From assembly GCA_003282485.1 (NCBI GenBank), contig QBZD01000003.1:1-64000 (forward strand): a DNA stretch of 64,000 bases. The letters run 5' to 3'. The translations under genes were made by a program, and so were the position numbers. Shown in pieces: positions 47,389 to 56,828 of this stretch. Under the pieces are notes generated by a model. That model was given only the letters and a program-made list of their open reading frames with translations, had not been told where the DNA came from and made no database searches. The first letter of the stretch is position 1. Every line of letters starts with the position of its first letter. The DNA comes from Pelagibacteraceae bacterium AG-333-C14. Its GTDB lineage: Bacteria; Pseudomonadota; Alphaproteobacteria; Pelagibacterales; AG-422-B15.

Positions 47389-47835
47389 ATGGAACATAAA
47401 TTAGTATTCCCGACTTATGAGGAAATGCATGAAAAAGCCGTAAAGCTTGGACACTTAATCAAAAGTAAAAATATAGATTTTGATAAAATGGTTGTTGTCT
47501 CAAGGGGAGGTTTTGTGCCTGCTGCTGTTGTTGCTTACACTTTAGGAATACAAGACGTAGATATCGTATCCATACAAAGCTATATTCATCGGGAGGCTGG
47601 GAAGGCCATTGTTCACCGCGCTCCAAAAACCGACGAAATAGTCCTCGTGATTGACGATATTGTAGATAAAGGTGGAACAGCAAAAGCTCTTAAAGAATAT
47701 ATGCCTAATATGCATTTAGCTGTGATTTATGCTAAACCGAGAGGGTTGCCTTTGGCTAGTACGTATGTTGAAGAAATAACCCAAGATACCTGGCCTGTCT
47801 TCCCCTGGGATGAGGAAGACAAAGCCAATCATTAG
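47389..47835 (+). CDS. gpt: xanthine/guanine-type phosphoribosyltransferase
   Basis: Type I phosphoribosyltransferase of 148 aa. The PRPP-binding motif EIVLVIDDIVDKGGTAKAL is at about residues 83-101. The N-terminal SRGGFVPAAVVAYTLG loop and C-terminal DTWPVFPWDEEDK (as in E. coli Gpt, WxxFPWE) point to xanthine-guanine salvage. It lies 2 bases after ychF and converges on an NCS2 purine permease with a 3-base gap, consistent with purine uptake and salvage. Confidence 0.87.
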   Translation: MEHKLVFPTYEEMHEKAVKLGHLIKSKNIDFDKMVVVSRGGFVPAAVVAYTLGIQDVDIVSIQSYIHREAGKAIVHRAPKTDEIVLVIDDIVDKGGTAKALKEYMPNMHLAVIYAKPRGLPLASTYVEEITQDTWPVFPWDEEDKANH

Positions 47836-47838
47836 TTT

Positions 47839-49212
47839 CTAAAATAAAGTTACAGAATAAAAATAAGGGACTGATATCAAACCTATAAATATAGTACCAG
47901 AATTTAAGTCACTTAATTTACCACTTAAGACTTTAATTACCAAATAAGCAAGAAATCCAATTGCAATTCCATTGGCAATACTAAAAGTAAAAGGCATTAC
48001 TACAGCGGCTAACACAGCAGGTGCATACTCAGAGACATCATCCCAATCAATATCAATGATATTCCTCATAAAGTAAGTTGCAATAAAGACCAGCGCAGGT
48101 GCAGATGCATAATAAGGAACACTTTTAGCTAGTGGCGCTAAAAAAATGCATAATAAAAATAATACGCCGACTGTTACAGCCGTAAGCCCTGTTCTTCCAC
48201 CCTCTTTAATTCCAGCGCCAGACTCGATATAAGATGTTGTATTAGTTGTTCCAGCTAAAGCACCAACAGCAGTAGCAACTGAATCAGCAAGAACTGCTTT
48301 TTCAATACCGTCTACTTTACCATCCTGATCCACTCTGCCACTAAGATTCGCAACAGAGGTTAGCGTTCCAGCTGTATCCATGAAGTCAACAAATAGCAAA
48401 GTAAGAACAGTTGAAACCATTCCAATTGTTAAAGCACTAGAAATATCAAGTTGCATAAATATAGTATCTGCAAATGATGGGACACTAAAAATTTGTGATG
48501 GAAATTCAGTAACATGAACAAATCCTGGTACACTCTGACTTACAACAGCTGTTGTAAAAATATCTTCTACACCGAAGATCATTCCTATTACTGTTACAAG
48601 TATAATACTTATAATAATGCCACCACGAATTCCTCTTTTATCAAATACAGCCATTAGTGCAAAAGCAAGACAGCCTAATAAAACACTTGCAGATAAAATG
48701 TTTCCTGCATTAAGAGTTACATAGGTCGCAGGATGAGCAACAACTATTCCCATCTCTTCTAGTCCTATAATAGCTAAAAATAATCCAATCCCAGCACCAA
48801 TACCAAATTTCATGCTTCGTGGAATACTATTGATAATCCATTGTCTTAGAGGTGTTAAACTTATAACTATAAACAATATGCCAGAAATAAATACTGCACC
48901 TAAAGCTGTTTGCCATGAAATATCACCACTGCCACCGAAACCAACTAATGTGTAAGCAACAAAAGCGTTTAGTCCCATTCCAGGAGCAAGACCTATTGGC
49001 CAATTTGCATATAACCCCATTATTAAACAAGCAACTACAGCAGCAAGGATTGTGGCTATAAATACTCCCTCATAAGGAAACCCAGCATCTGCTAAAATAC
49101 TTGGATTAACAATAAGTATATATGCCATTGTTAAGAATGTAGCGAGCCCAGCAAGAATTTCTGTTCTTACGGTCGTACCATTTTCTTTTAATTTAAAAAT
49201 ACTTTCTAACAT
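47839..49212 (-). CDS. NCS2-family permease (AzgA-like, hypoxanthine/guanine/adenine)
   Basis: Nucleobase transporter of 457 aa with about 13 hydrophobic helices. AzgA-branch motifs: GLATFLTMAYILIVNPSIL at about residues 19-37, GLAPGMGLNAFVAYTLVG at about 74-91, LFVDFMDTAGTLTSVA at about 274-289 and the TTSYIESGAGIKEGGRTGLTA segment at about 325-345. It likely imports purine bases, fitting the convergent phosphoribosyltransferase. The start is supported by GGAGG just upstream. The 149-base leader holds a small CAGATTAAATCTG hairpin. Confidence 0.9.
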   Translation of the reverse strand: MLESIFKLKENGTTVRTEILAGLATFLTMAYILIVNPSILADAGFPYEGVFIATILAAVVACLIMGLYANWPIGLAPGMGLNAFVAYTLVGFGGSGDISWQTALGAVFISGILFIVISLTPLRQWIINSIPRSMKFGIGAGIGLFLAIIGLEEMGIVVAHPATYVTLNAGNILSASVLLGCLAFALMAVFDKRGIRGGIIISIILVTVIGMIFGVEDIFTTAVVSQSVPGFVHVTEFPSQIFSVPSFADTIFMQLDISSALTIGMVSTVLTLLFVDFMDTAGTLTSVANLSGRVDQDGKVDGIEKAVLADSVATAVGALAGTTNTTSYIESGAGIKEGGRTGLTAVTVGVLFLLCIFLAPLAKSVPYYASAPALVFIATYFMRNIIDIDWDDVSEYAPAVLAAVVMPFTFSIANGIAIGFLAYLVIKVLSGKLSDLNSGTIFIGLISVPYFYSVTLF

Positions 49213-49361
49213 TTAGTTCCTCCATCTAGTTAACTTCAAAGCTTATATTAATCAAAAATGGTTTTCGAGACAGATTTAATCTGCTTGTGGATAACGATGC
49301 TTATAATTTACTGTAAAGAAAAAAATTAAATTATTGAAATAATGAGTATATTTTAATTGTA

Positions 49362-50135
49362 CTAGTGTGACTCTTTCCAAATTTGCTTATTCGTAAAGTA
49401 AAGCAAGAATGAAAGTATCAATAAGTACGTTATGACTTTAAAACCGATTCTCTTACGTGCCTCCAATTTAGGTTCTGCTGTCCATGTCAAAAACATAGTA
49501 ACGTCTCTAGCCATTTGCTCCGGTGTTGCTTCCGTGCCATCGCTATACTCAACAGCATCAGCTGAGAGTAATTGCGGCATTGCAATCTTTTGACCCTTTG
49601 CATAAATATTGTAGTAGACACCATCGTCAAGTACCATGCCCTCAGGAGTATCTTCATATCCAAGCAGCAATGAATAAACATAATCTGCTCCACCATGTCT
49701 TGCTTTAACCATTACAGATAGATCTGGAGGATATGCTCCACCATTAGCCGCTCTTCCTTGTTGTTCATTTTCATAGGGACTAACAAATTTATCTGACAAG
49801 ATAGCTGGTCGCATGACTACGTCTCCATACTCGTCTGGAGCACCTTTTACCTCGAATGCAGCTGCCATAGCTTTCACTTGTGCTTCAGAGAACTCAGGGC
49901 CACCATCTTCCATTAAGTTTCTATAACTCAATAATTCCATTGAATGGCAACCAGAACATACTTCAGTATAAACCTGGTAACCTCTTTGTAATGATGCTCG
50001 CTCAAATTTACCCAATGGTCCTTGAAATGACCATTTTGGATGCAACGGCTCTTTCATTTCTGCTGCCTGTATAGTTATTTGAGAGAGTCCAAAATATACG
50101 AGAGTTAAAATTAATATTTTTGATAAATATTGCAT
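49362..50135 (-). CDS. petC: cytochrome c1
   Basis: Membrane-anchored c-type cytochrome of the bc1 complex that passes electrons from the Rieske protein to soluble cytochrome c. A signal peptide covers about residues 1-24. The heme site is VCSGCHSMELLSYRNL at about 57-72, and the axial Met lies in IAMPQLLSADAVEYSDGT. A C-terminal helix (GFKVITYLLILSFLLYFTNKQIW) anchors it. The length of 257 aa is typical of the alphaproteobacterial form. Last gene of the petABC operon, 5 bases after petB. Confidence 0.96.
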   Translation of the reverse strand: MQYLSKILILTLVYFGLSQITIQAAEMKEPLHPKWSFQGPLGKFERASLQRGYQVYTEVCSGCHSMELLSYRNLMEDGGPEFSEAQVKAMAAAFEVKGAPDEYGDVVMRPAILSDKFVSPYENEQQGRAANGGAYPPDLSVMVKARHGGADYVYSLLLGYEDTPEGMVLDDGVYYNIYAKGQKIAMPQLLSADAVEYSDGTEATPEQMARDVTMFLTWTAEPKLEARKRIGFKVITYLLILSFLLYFTNKQIWKESH

Positions 50136-50140
50136 TTAAC

Positions 50141-51394
50141 TTAAGTAGTTGCTCCTGAGGCTAACATTTCTTTTTCCTCTTTGGTCAAGACAGGTTCACT
50201 TAAGCTTTTTGGAAGCGGTTTGGTCTTCTCTATGTAACCCAGCAATGGCAAAATTACTATAAAGTGAGCAAAGTAGTATACAGTGGCAATTCTTCCCATG
50301 ATTAAAAATAAGCCATCTGCTACTTGCGCTCCCAAGTAACCAAGAAAAATAGTGTTTGCAAAGAAGAGCCATACAAATTGTTTGTAAAGAGGTCTATATT
50401 TTGCTGATCTAACTTTTGATGTATCTAACCATGGCAAGAAAGCAAGAATAGCTATCGCCGATACCATCAGAATTACCCCACCAAGTTTGTCTGGGACAGC
50501 CCTTAGGATTGCATAGAAAGGTAAAAAATACCACTCTGGAACAATATGTTCAGGTGTTTGAAGTGGGTTGGCTTGGATGTAATTATCGGTATGTCCTAGA
50601 AGGTTTGGTACAAAAAATACGAACCCTGCAAAAATGATTAAAAATACAACAAGTGCAAATAAATCTTTTACTACGTAGTGTGGATGAAATGGAACTGTAT
50701 CCTGAGATCCTTTAACAACATCGATTCCCTCAGGGTTATTGTTTCCAGGTACGTGAAGAGCCCAAACATGAAGAATTACCAATGCAAAGATAAGAAAAGG
50801 CATTAAGTAATGTAATGTAAAGAACCTTGTCAGTAATGGACTGCCTACAGCATAGCCTCCCCATAACCAGTTAGTCACAGACTCTCCAACAATCGGTATT
50901 GCACTAAATAAATTAGTTATCACGGTGGCTCCCCAAAAGCTCATTTGACCCCAAGGTAAAACGTATCCCATAAATGCAGTAGCGATCATTAATAAGAAGA
51001 TAAATACACCTATAATCCAAATAAGTTCTCGTGGCTCTTTATAAGAACCATAAAACATAGATCTAGCCATGTGGATATAGACAGCCATGAAAAATAGAGA
51101 TGCGCCATTTGCATGGATATATCTTAGCAACCATCCATAGTTTACATCGCGCATTATGTGCTCAACACTTGCAAAAGCTAAATCAGCATCTGCAACATAA
51201 TGCATAGCAAGCACTAGCCCAGTTATAATCTGCGTAACTAAGCAAAACGTTAATATTCCACCGAACGTCCAGAAATAATTTAAATTTTTTGGAGTTGGGT
51301 ACGGCATTAAGTGTCCATAGATTAGGTCAAGTAAAGGCAGCCTTTCATTAAACCATTTTCCAACTGCTGACTTTGGTACGTAGTTATCGCTCAT
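50141..51394 (-). CDS. petB: cytochrome b of the bc1 complex
   Basis: Quinol-oxidising di-heme membrane subunit, 417 aa, with eight helices. Heme-ligand histidines are in [23 protein letters not shown] and [30 protein letters not shown], and in the fourth helix ([22 protein letters not shown]). The Qo-site PEWY motif is present ([17 protein letters not shown]). The single 417-aa chain is the mitochondrial/alphaproteobacterial type, not split b6-subunit IV. It lies 5 bases after petA. Confidence 0.98.
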   Translation of the reverse strand: MSDNYVPKSAVGKWFNERLPLLDLIYGHLMPYPTPKNLNYFWTFGGILTFCLVTQIITGLVLAMHYVADADLAFASVEHIMRDVNYGWLLRYIHANGASLFFMAVYIHMARSMFYGSYKEPRELIWIIGVFIFLLMIATAFMGYVLPWGQMSFWGATVITNLFSAIPIVGESVTNWLWGGYAVGSPLLTRFFTLHYLMPFLIFALVILHVWALHVPGNNNPEGIDVVKGSQDTVPFHPHYVVKDLFALVVFLIIFAGFVFFVPNLLGHTDNYIQANPLQTPEHIVPEWYFLPFYAILRAVPDKLGGVILMVSAIAILAFLPWLDTSKVRSAKYRPLYKQFVWLFFANTIFLGYLGAQVADGLFLIMGRIATVYYFAHFIVILPLLGYIEKTKPLPKSLSEPVLTKEEKEMLASGATT

Positions 51395-51399
51395 GTTAT

Positions 51400-51909
51400 T
51401 TATCCAATTTTAATAGTGTTATCATTAAGGAATACATAGTCGGGAATTTCCAAATTGGTAGGGGCTGGACCCTTTCTTATTCTCCCTGATGTGTCATAGT
51501 GTGAACCATGACATGGGCAGAACCAACCATTATATTCGCCCTTTTGACCAAGTGGAATGCAACCTAAGTGTGTACATATTCCTACCATTACCAACCACTC
51601 TGGATTTTTAGCTCTAGCAGCATCATCTTGAGGATCCGGTAATTCATCGAGAGATACAGCTTTAGCTTCTGAAATCTCTTCAGGTGTCCTTCTTCTAATA
51701 AAAACAGGCTTACCTCTCCACAAAACTGTAATGCTTTGGCCTGGAGCAATGGGTCTTAAGTCAACTTCCGTTGAAGCCAGTGCTTTTACTGATGCATCTG
51801 GATTCATTTGGTCTACAAAAGGCCATACCAATGAAGCAGCTCCAGCAGCAGTAAATGTTCCGGTTGTGATGTACAAAAAGTTTCTTCTTGTAACAGGTTT
51901 GTCTGACAA
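51400..51909 (-). CDS. petA: ubiquinol-cytochrome c reductase iron-sulfur subunit (Rieske)
   Basis: 2Fe-2S subunit of the bc1 complex, 169 aa. The N-terminus is a twin-arginine-type anchor: [25 protein letters not shown]. Cluster ligands are in CTHLGC and CPCHGSHYD at about residues 112-140. Hinge and disulfide positions are conserved. Initiation appears to be at TTG (51909), because no in-frame ATG or GTG lies between it and the RR motif; GGGAAG is found a few bases upstream. First gene of petABC, divergent from trmL. Confidence 0.96.
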   Translation of the reverse strand: MSDKPVTRRNFLYITTGTFTAAGAASLVWPFVDQMNPDASVKALASTEVDLRPIAPGQSITVLWRGKPVFIRRRTPEEISEAKAVSLDELPDPQDDAARAKNPEWLVMVGICTHLGCIPLGQKGEYNGWFCPCHGSHYDTSGRIRKGPAPTNLEIPDYVFLNDNTIKIG

Positions 51910-52044
51910 ATTTTCTTCCCAATATTTAATTGCTAATATACTCTAAAATAAGCATTTTTATGCGAAATAAAATAAGCAATTGAAGGATAAATTGGGTCAA
52001 GATGACGCATATTTCTCTAAAAATCTAGAAGGGTAAATTTAAAA

Positions 52045-52488
52045 TTGAATTTAGCGATATTTGAACCTGATATTCCTCAAAATACTGGTGCTATGATTCG
52101 TATTTGCTCATGTTTTGATGTGGATATCGATATTATTCATCCTGCATCATTTGTTTTATCTGAAAAATCACTAAATCGTGTTGCAATGGACTATATAAAA
52201 AATGTGAAGATAAGCGAGTTTGATGATTGGAAAGATTACATGACAAAAAGAAATGGAAGAAAAATATTACTTTCAACGAGAGGAAGTAAATCTCATTATG
52301 ATTATAGCTTTAATCAATCAGACAATCTAATCGTAGGAAGAGAAAGTGCGGGTGTGCCAGAATACGTTCATCAAGATTCAGATGAAGTTCTTAAGATAAA
52401 TATGAAAGCTGGAGCGAGATCACTCAATGTAGCCACATCATCTGCGATAGTAATCTCGGAAGCCATAAGGCAGTTAAAATTAATATAG
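52045..52488 (+). CDS. trmL: tRNA (cytidine(34)-2'-O)-methyltransferase TrmL
   Basis: SPOUT methyltransferase that modifies wobble C34/U34 of leucine tRNAs, 147 aa. The N-terminus LAIFEPDIPQNTGAMIRICSCFDVDIDIIHPASFVLSEKSLNRVAMDY and the trefoil-knot SAM site NLIVGRESAGVPEYVHQDSDEVLKINMKAGARSLNVATSSAIVISEAIRQ are characteristic. Start is TTG at 52045, immediately giving the family's M-N-L-A-I-F-E-P opening; AAGGG lies about 12 bases upstream. One base separates it from hemF. Confidence 0.94.
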   Translation: MNLAIFEPDIPQNTGAMIRICSCFDVDIDIIHPASFVLSEKSLNRVAMDYIKNVKISEFDDWKDYMTKRNGRKILLSTRGSKSHYDYSFNQSDNLIVGRESAGVPEYVHQDSDEVLKINMKAGARSLNVATSSAIVISEAIRQLKLI

Positions 52489-52489
52489 T

Positions 52490-53296
52490 ATGAAAAATAA
52501 TAATAAAAAGATTTGTAAAGACTGGTTTATAGAACTTCAAAATTTAATCTGTAAGGCAGTTCTTGAGCTTGAAAAAGAATATGGATCAACCGCTAAGTTT
52601 AAGGAGAATAAATGGTCAAAGGGAGAGTATAGAATTATTGAAGGTGATGTAATTGAAAAAGGTGGCGTTGCATTTTCAAACGTAGTTGGGAAATTTCCAA
52701 AAGACTTTGCAAAGCAAATACCTGGCACTGAAAAAAATAATAATTTCTGGTCATCAGGTGTTTCAGTGGTGCTTCATCCAGTAAATCCTAAAGTACCAGC
52801 ACTGCACTTTAATACGCGTCATATTATTACTAGCAAAAGTTGGTTTGGAGGAGGAATTGACGCTACTCCATGCTTAGAAGATAAAATATTAAAAAAGAAC
52901 TTTCACTCTAAACTTAAAAATACCTGTGATATGCACAGCAAGAGTTATTATCCTAAATATAAAAAATGGTGCGATGAGTACTTTTATTTGCCGCACAGAA
53001 AAGAAATAAGAGGCATCGGCGGTATTTTCTTCGATTACAAAATGGATAATTGGGATAATGATTTTGAATTTGTAAAAGACGTAGGATTAACCTTTGTAGA
53101 AATTATTAAAGATGTTGTTCGCAGAAAAATGTTTGAAAAATTCACAAAAAAACAGAAAGAAATTCAGTTGTTGAAACGAGGCCGTTACGTAGAATATAAT
53201 CTTTTGTACGACCGAGGAACTAAATTTGGACTAAATAGTGGCGGCAATATAGATGCGATTTTAATGTCAATGCCGCCTAATGCAAAATGGAAGTAA
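52490..53296 (+). CDS. hemF: oxygen-dependent coproporphyrinogen III oxidase
   Basis: Converts coproporphyrinogen III to protoporphyrinogen IX with O2 in heme synthesis, 268 aa. Signature stretches: KGGVAFSNVVG, GVSVVLHPVNPKVPALHFNTRHI, WFGGGIDATPCL, HRKEIRGIGGIFFDYK and RGRYVEYNLLYDRGTKFGLNSGGNIDAILMSMPPNAKW. Slightly shorter than enteric HemF at the N-terminus. An aerobic enzyme, consistent with the nearby bc1 complex that needs heme. Confidence 0.96.
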   Translation: MKNNNKKICKDWFIELQNLICKAVLELEKEYGSTAKFKENKWSKGEYRIIEGDVIEKGGVAFSNVVGKFPKDFAKQIPGTEKNNNFWSSGVSVVLHPVNPKVPALHFNTRHIITSKSWFGGGIDATPCLEDKILKKNFHSKLKNTCDMHSKSYYPKYKKWCDEYFYLPHRKEIRGIGGIFFDYKMDNWDNDFEFVKDVGLTFVEIIKDVVRRKMFEKFTKKQKEIQLLKRGRYVEYNLLYDRGTKFGLNSGGNIDAILMSMPPNAKWK

Positions 53297-53302
53297 ATAG
53301 AA

Positions 53303-53782
53303 ATGGATACAGAGCCAATTACAGTAGCAGGAGCAAAAAAACTTCAAGACGAATTGAATGATCTTATTAACAATAAGCGTCAAAAGGTAATACAAGCCAT
53401 AGCTGAAGCAAGGGAGCATGGTGACTTAAAAGAAAACGCTGAATATCATGCCGCCAAAGAAGAGCAAGGTCACATTGAAGGACGCATTCAAGAAATTCAA
53501 CTTATGCTCTCTAATGCAGAAATAATAGATCTTGATAATATTCCAAAAACTCAGAAGACAGTTGTTTTTGGAGCAACTGTTGAGTTGTCAGATTTAGATG
53601 ATGAATCTAAAACAAAATTTCAAATTGTTGGTGATGATGAAGCAGATATTGAATCAGGCTTATTGTCCTATAAGTCACCTGTTGCGAGAGCACTTATTGG
53701 AAAAGAAAAAGGTGATTTTGTTACTGTGACAACACCAAAAGGTGAAAAGAATTACGATATTAAAAAAATTGAATTTAAATAA
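53303..53782 (+). CDS. greA: transcription elongation factor GreA
   Basis: Stimulates transcript cleavage by backtracked RNA polymerase, 159 aa. The N-terminal coiled coil (AGAKKLQDELNDLINNKRQKVIQAIAEAREHGDLKENAEYHAAKEEQGHIEGRIQEIQ) carries the acidic DLKENAEY tip. The C-terminal FKBP-like domain ends KEKGDFVTVTTPKGEKNYDIKKIEF. It lies 6 bases after hemF and converges on cca with an 8-base gap. In many alphaproteobacteria greA sits behind carB, so it has moved here. Confidence 0.96.
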   Translation: MDTEPITVAGAKKLQDELNDLINNKRQKVIQAIAEAREHGDLKENAEYHAAKEEQGHIEGRIQEIQLMLSNAEIIDLDNIPKTQKTVVFGATVELSDLDDESKTKFQIVGDDEADIESGLLSYKSPVARALIGKEKGDFVTVTTPKGEKNYDIKKIEFK

Positions 53783-53790
53783 AAGAATTT

Positions 53791-55023
53791 TTACTTTTGA
53801 GCCTGAACAATCGCTTTCAAGCGCTCTATAAGAGAAAACTTATCATCGATAAAGTCATTTTCGGCCCACCAATCTTCAACTTCAGACATTATTCTTCCAA
53901 CCATTGGTCCCTGCTCTATCCCCATGTTTATAATGTCTTTGGGTGAAATTCCAAAATCAGGTTTGGTCCAGTTATCCGCAACTTCATACAACGATCTCCA
54001 GTTAACTTCGTTCTTATTTTGAGTATCTCGAGACCAATTTATTATAATCTGATTTTGAAATTCAGTTTTACCAAGCTTATACAATAAGTAGCGAACTTCT
54101 TTCATTGAAAGGTATGAAACAATTTTTTTATTGAGACTTGATAATTTCAGTAACTCTGTTGAATCTGTCTTGGATAATGGAAAGCTATTAATAAAATGGT
54201 TTGTTTTTTCAAGTGAGCTTCCTATAAGTGTGCTTAGCCTAATTATAGGATTGGGTACTGCGCCAATTCTTGATTCAATTTCAATTAAGTTTTTAAAGTT
54301 TTCATCCAGTAAAGCTCCTTCGAAATGAGTTTTTAATATTCCCGCACTCTCCATCATATGAAGTGAATTATGAGGTGTTTTTAATTTTAAAATTTCTTTA
54401 AATTCATGCCATTTCCGTTCATTGGAGATATTCGATAAATGAGCATGATTGACCGTAAATACTTTTTGTAAATCAGGATCAATATCGCTATTTTCAAAAA
54501 GTGCAAAGAAGCGAAAGTATCGAAGAATCCTAAGGTAATCTTCTTTAATTCTTTCATTTGGATCTCCAATAAAAATAACATTGCCATTCTTCAAATCCTC
54601 TTGGCCATTATAGAAATCGAATATTTTTCCGTTACTGTCGACATATAGAGCATTAAAGGTGAAATCTCTTCTTTGAGCATCTTCCTTCATATCCTTGGTA
54701 AATATAACCGTTGCATGTCTGCCATCAGTTGAAATATCTTTTCTAAAAGATGTGATCTCATATTTTTTCTGATTTATAATTGCAGTAACAGTGCCATATT
54801 TCTTACCTACATCCACAGACTGAATATTATTTTGATCAAGCAGGTTAGTTGTTTCATCGGGAGTCAACGATGTTGCAAAATCAATGTCAGTAACATCTTT
54901 TTGCAAAATTGCATCTCTGATACAACCACCAACAAGAAAAATGCTTTTCTTTTTAAAAGTTTCGAAAATTCTGAATATTTGACTAACTTCTTCAGATGAG
55001 ATTAGGGAAGAATAATTGCTCAT
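53791..55023 (-). CDS. cca: CCA tRNA nucleotidyltransferase / poly(A) polymerase family
   Basis: Class II nucleotidyltransferase of 410 aa. The head domain has FLVGGCIRDAILQKDVTDIDFATSLTPDE (GG and DxD metal motif) at about residues 29-57, TDGRHATVIFTKDMKEDAQRRDFTFNALYVDSNG at about 99-132, and DYLRILRYFRFFALF at about 161-175. Substrate may be tRNA 3' ends; both tRNAs here encode CCA, so its job would be repair. Poly(A) polymerase is a less likely alternative. It follows a Nudix gene on the same strand, 18 bases apart. Confidence 0.92.
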   Translation of the reverse strand: MSNYSSLISSEEVSQIFRIFETFKKKSIFLVGGCIRDAILQKDVTDIDFATSLTPDETTNLLDQNNIQSVDVGKKYGTVTAIINQKKYEITSFRKDISTDGRHATVIFTKDMKEDAQRRDFTFNALYVDSNGKIFDFYNGQEDLKNGNVIFIGDPNERIKEDYLRILRYFRFFALFENSDIDPDLQKVFTVNHAHLSNISNERKWHEFKEILKLKTPHNSLHMMESAGILKTHFEGALLDENFKNLIEIESRIGAVPNPIIRLSTLIGSSLEKTNHFINSFPLSKTDSTELLKLSSLNKKIVSYLSMKEVRYLLYKLGKTEFQNQIIINWSRDTQNKNEVNWRSLYEVADNWTKPDFGISPKDIINMGIEQGPMVGRIMSEVEDWWAENDFIDDKFSLIERLKAIVQAQK

Positions 55024-55041
55024 AGCAAGAGCATATTTATA

Positions 55042-55680
55042 TTATTTTAAAATTTGATAAAGATTTATTAACATTCCTGCTGTTGCCCCCCAAATTCTAT
55101 AGTTTTCGTAAGGTAAAACACTATAAACATAATCATATTTTTCATTACCATGACTGTAAGTAGCACTTTCCTCCTGATGGTTATTTTTATTCATAAGAAA
55201 TTCTAAAGGTAGATAAAAGACCTCATCTACTTCACTTTTATTAATTTTTAGTGACGAATAATCTTTAATTACAGAAACAATTGGTAATATTCTGAAGCCA
55301 GTTCCTGTTACGTAAACATCAAGGTTTCCCAACACTTCAACTTGTTCTCTGGAAAGCCCAACTTCCTCTGATGCTTCCCTTAGAGAGGTTTCTATAGGCG
55401 TTAAATCGCCTGTCTCAATTTTACCTCCTGGAAAACTTATTTGACCTGCATGATCTTTAAGATTTGTAGGTCTTTTTGTAAGCAATATCTTTACATTGTC
55501 TTCTTCATAAATAATTGGCACTAAAACTGCGGACGGTATCAAATTGTAACTTTCTTTTTTAAGTTTTGCCAACGGATGATGCGCTCTTGTAATCAAATCA
55601 TCAGTTAATTGGTCAAAATATTTGTGTGATATTATTTTAGGCCCTTTAAAAAGCTTTCTCAATTGAGAAATTTCGATCAT
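55042..55680 (-). CDS. Nudix CoA pyrophosphatase
   Basis: A 212-aa Nudix hydrolase. The Nudix box is GKIETGDLTPIETSLREASEEVGL, and the NudL/CoA-pyrophosphatase prefix ILLTKRPTNLKDHAGQISFPGG immediately precedes it. The enzyme cuts CoA or derivatives to phosphopantetheine and adenosine bisphosphate. It overlaps the DUF1285 gene stop by 4 bases. The DUF1285-Nudix-cca order is common in alphaproteobacteria. Confidence 0.93.
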   Translation of the reverse strand: MIEISQLRKLFKGPKIISHKYFDQLTDDLITRAHHPLAKLKKESYNLIPSAVLVPIIYEEDNVKILLTKRPTNLKDHAGQISFPGGKIETGDLTPIETSLREASEEVGLSREQVEVLGNLDVYVTGTGFRILPIVSVIKDYSSLKINKSEVDEVFYLPLEFLMNKNNHQEESATYSHGNEKYDYVYSVLPYENYRIWGATAGMLINLYQILK

Positions 55681-56258
55681 AAATCTTCTACTTTATGAAT
55701 TTTAAAAATTTCCCCCTGGCTTTTTATCGCTAAGTACGGCACGCCATCAATTGGCATAGTCTCAGCTAAGTCTACTAATTCATAAAAAACTGATCGAGAA
55801 ATAAGCGCTCTTAAATTATTACGAACTGTTATGTATGGAGAGGGTTCATCATTTTTCTTTATTTCAATTGATAATGGATTCTCTTTTGAAAGAACAATTT
55901 TATCATTAAGATTGGTTCGAAAAGTTACTGTATTTATTCCTTCACTTTGCTCTTTTGTTATAGCTACCGCTACAAAAGGCGCGTCTTCAACTTGAATTCT
56001 TACTTTTTCAACTGGAGTAACCAAATAGTATGAATTGTCAGACTCTAATCTAAGAATACCTGAAAATAATTTGACCATGGCAGGTCTTTTAATTTCTGAT
56101 CCCATGTAATACCATTTTCCAGATTTAGAAATCGTCATATCAATATCTCCACAAAACGGAGGGTTCCATTTTTCAATTGGAGGAAGAGATTTCTTATTTG
56201 ATTTACTGAAACTATAGATTGTTTCTATACCCTTCAAGTTTACTGGATCATCACTCAT
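55677..56258 (-). CDS. DUF1285 family protein
   Basis: A 193-aa protein of a conserved but uncharacterised proteobacterial family. Features: PPIEKWNPPFCGDIDMTISKSGKWYYMGSEIKRPAMVKLFSGILRLESDNSYYLVTPVEKVRIQVEDAPFVAVAI and PYITVRNNLRALISRSVFYELVDLA. It is beta-rich and has no signal peptide. Function is not known. It is translationally coupled to the Nudix gene, and conserved linkage to the CCA enzyme hints at RNA or nucleotide metabolism, which is inference. Confidence 0.92.
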   Translation of the reverse strand: MSDDPVNLKGIETIYSFSKSNKKSLPPIEKWNPPFCGDIDMTISKSGKWYYMGSEIKRPAMVKLFSGILRLESDNSYYLVTPVEKVRIQVEDAPFVAVAITKEQSEGINTVTFRTNLNDKIVLSKENPLSIEIKKNDEPSPYITVRNNLRALISRSVFYELVDLAETMPIDGVPYLAIKSQGEIFKIHKVEDL

Positions 56259-56267
56259 TATTTTTTT

Positions 56268-56756
56268 CTAAGTAAATTTATACTGCTCAATATCATTTAT
56301 ATTTATTTTTGTACCAATCAATTTTATCAAAACTTTATCCTTATCTACAGGACCATAAAATTCTAAGTTCTTCTCAACTTTATTGAATTCAAATTTTGAA
56401 TAATAATCTAAGTCACCGACGACAATTATAAAGTCATAAATATTGCTCAATTCTATTTTATTAATTGTGTATTTTACTAATTCTTTACCATGACCCTTGC
56501 CTTTTAAGGCAGGACTGACTGCTAGAGGGCCTAGTAAAAGTCCTTTAAATAAGTTGTTTATATACGTTTCACTGTAACTAATGCTTGCCGCAATTTTTGA
56601 GTCATTTAAGTAGACGTATGAAAATTCATCAATGAAAGGTCTTATTTCTCTCAAACGATATACAGATCTTGCTAATCTTCCTGGTCCAAATGCTTCATCC
56701 AGCAAACTAGATATATTTATTTCATCATCAGGTTTAGTTCGTCGAATATTTTCCAT
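56268..56756 (-). CDS. GNAT family N-acetyltransferase
   Basis: Acetyl-CoA-dependent transferase of 162 aa. The CoA-binding motif A is LLGPLAVSPALKGKGHGKELVKYTINKIE at about residues 74-102 (Q/RxxGxG/A as KGKGHG). The motif B segment reads YDFIIVVGDLDYYSKFEFNKVEKNLEF, close to YhbS-like members (VLVGDxxYYxxFGF). Substrate is unknown. It lies 9 bases upstream of DUF1285 and diverges from the MaoC gene. Confidence 0.85.
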   Translation of the reverse strand: MENIRRTKPDDEINISSLLDEAFGPGRLARSVYRLREIRPFIDEFSYVYLNDSKIAASISYSETYINNLFKGLLLGPLAVSPALKGKGHGKELVKYTINKIELSNIYDFIIVVGDLDYYSKFEFNKVEKNLEFYGPVDKDKVLIKLIGTKININDIEQYKFT

Positions 56757-56828
56757 TATAAAACTTCTATTATTAGCTTATTTTCGTTATGATTTTACAA
56801 TTAAAAATTACGAATTGGGAGATATATT

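Noticed and set aside
49213-49361. Possible purine or xanthine riboswitch in the leader of the NCS2 permease gene
   Set aside because: Only a short CAGATTAAATCTG hairpin is visible; I could not match a riboswitch consensus. A covariance-model search would decide.
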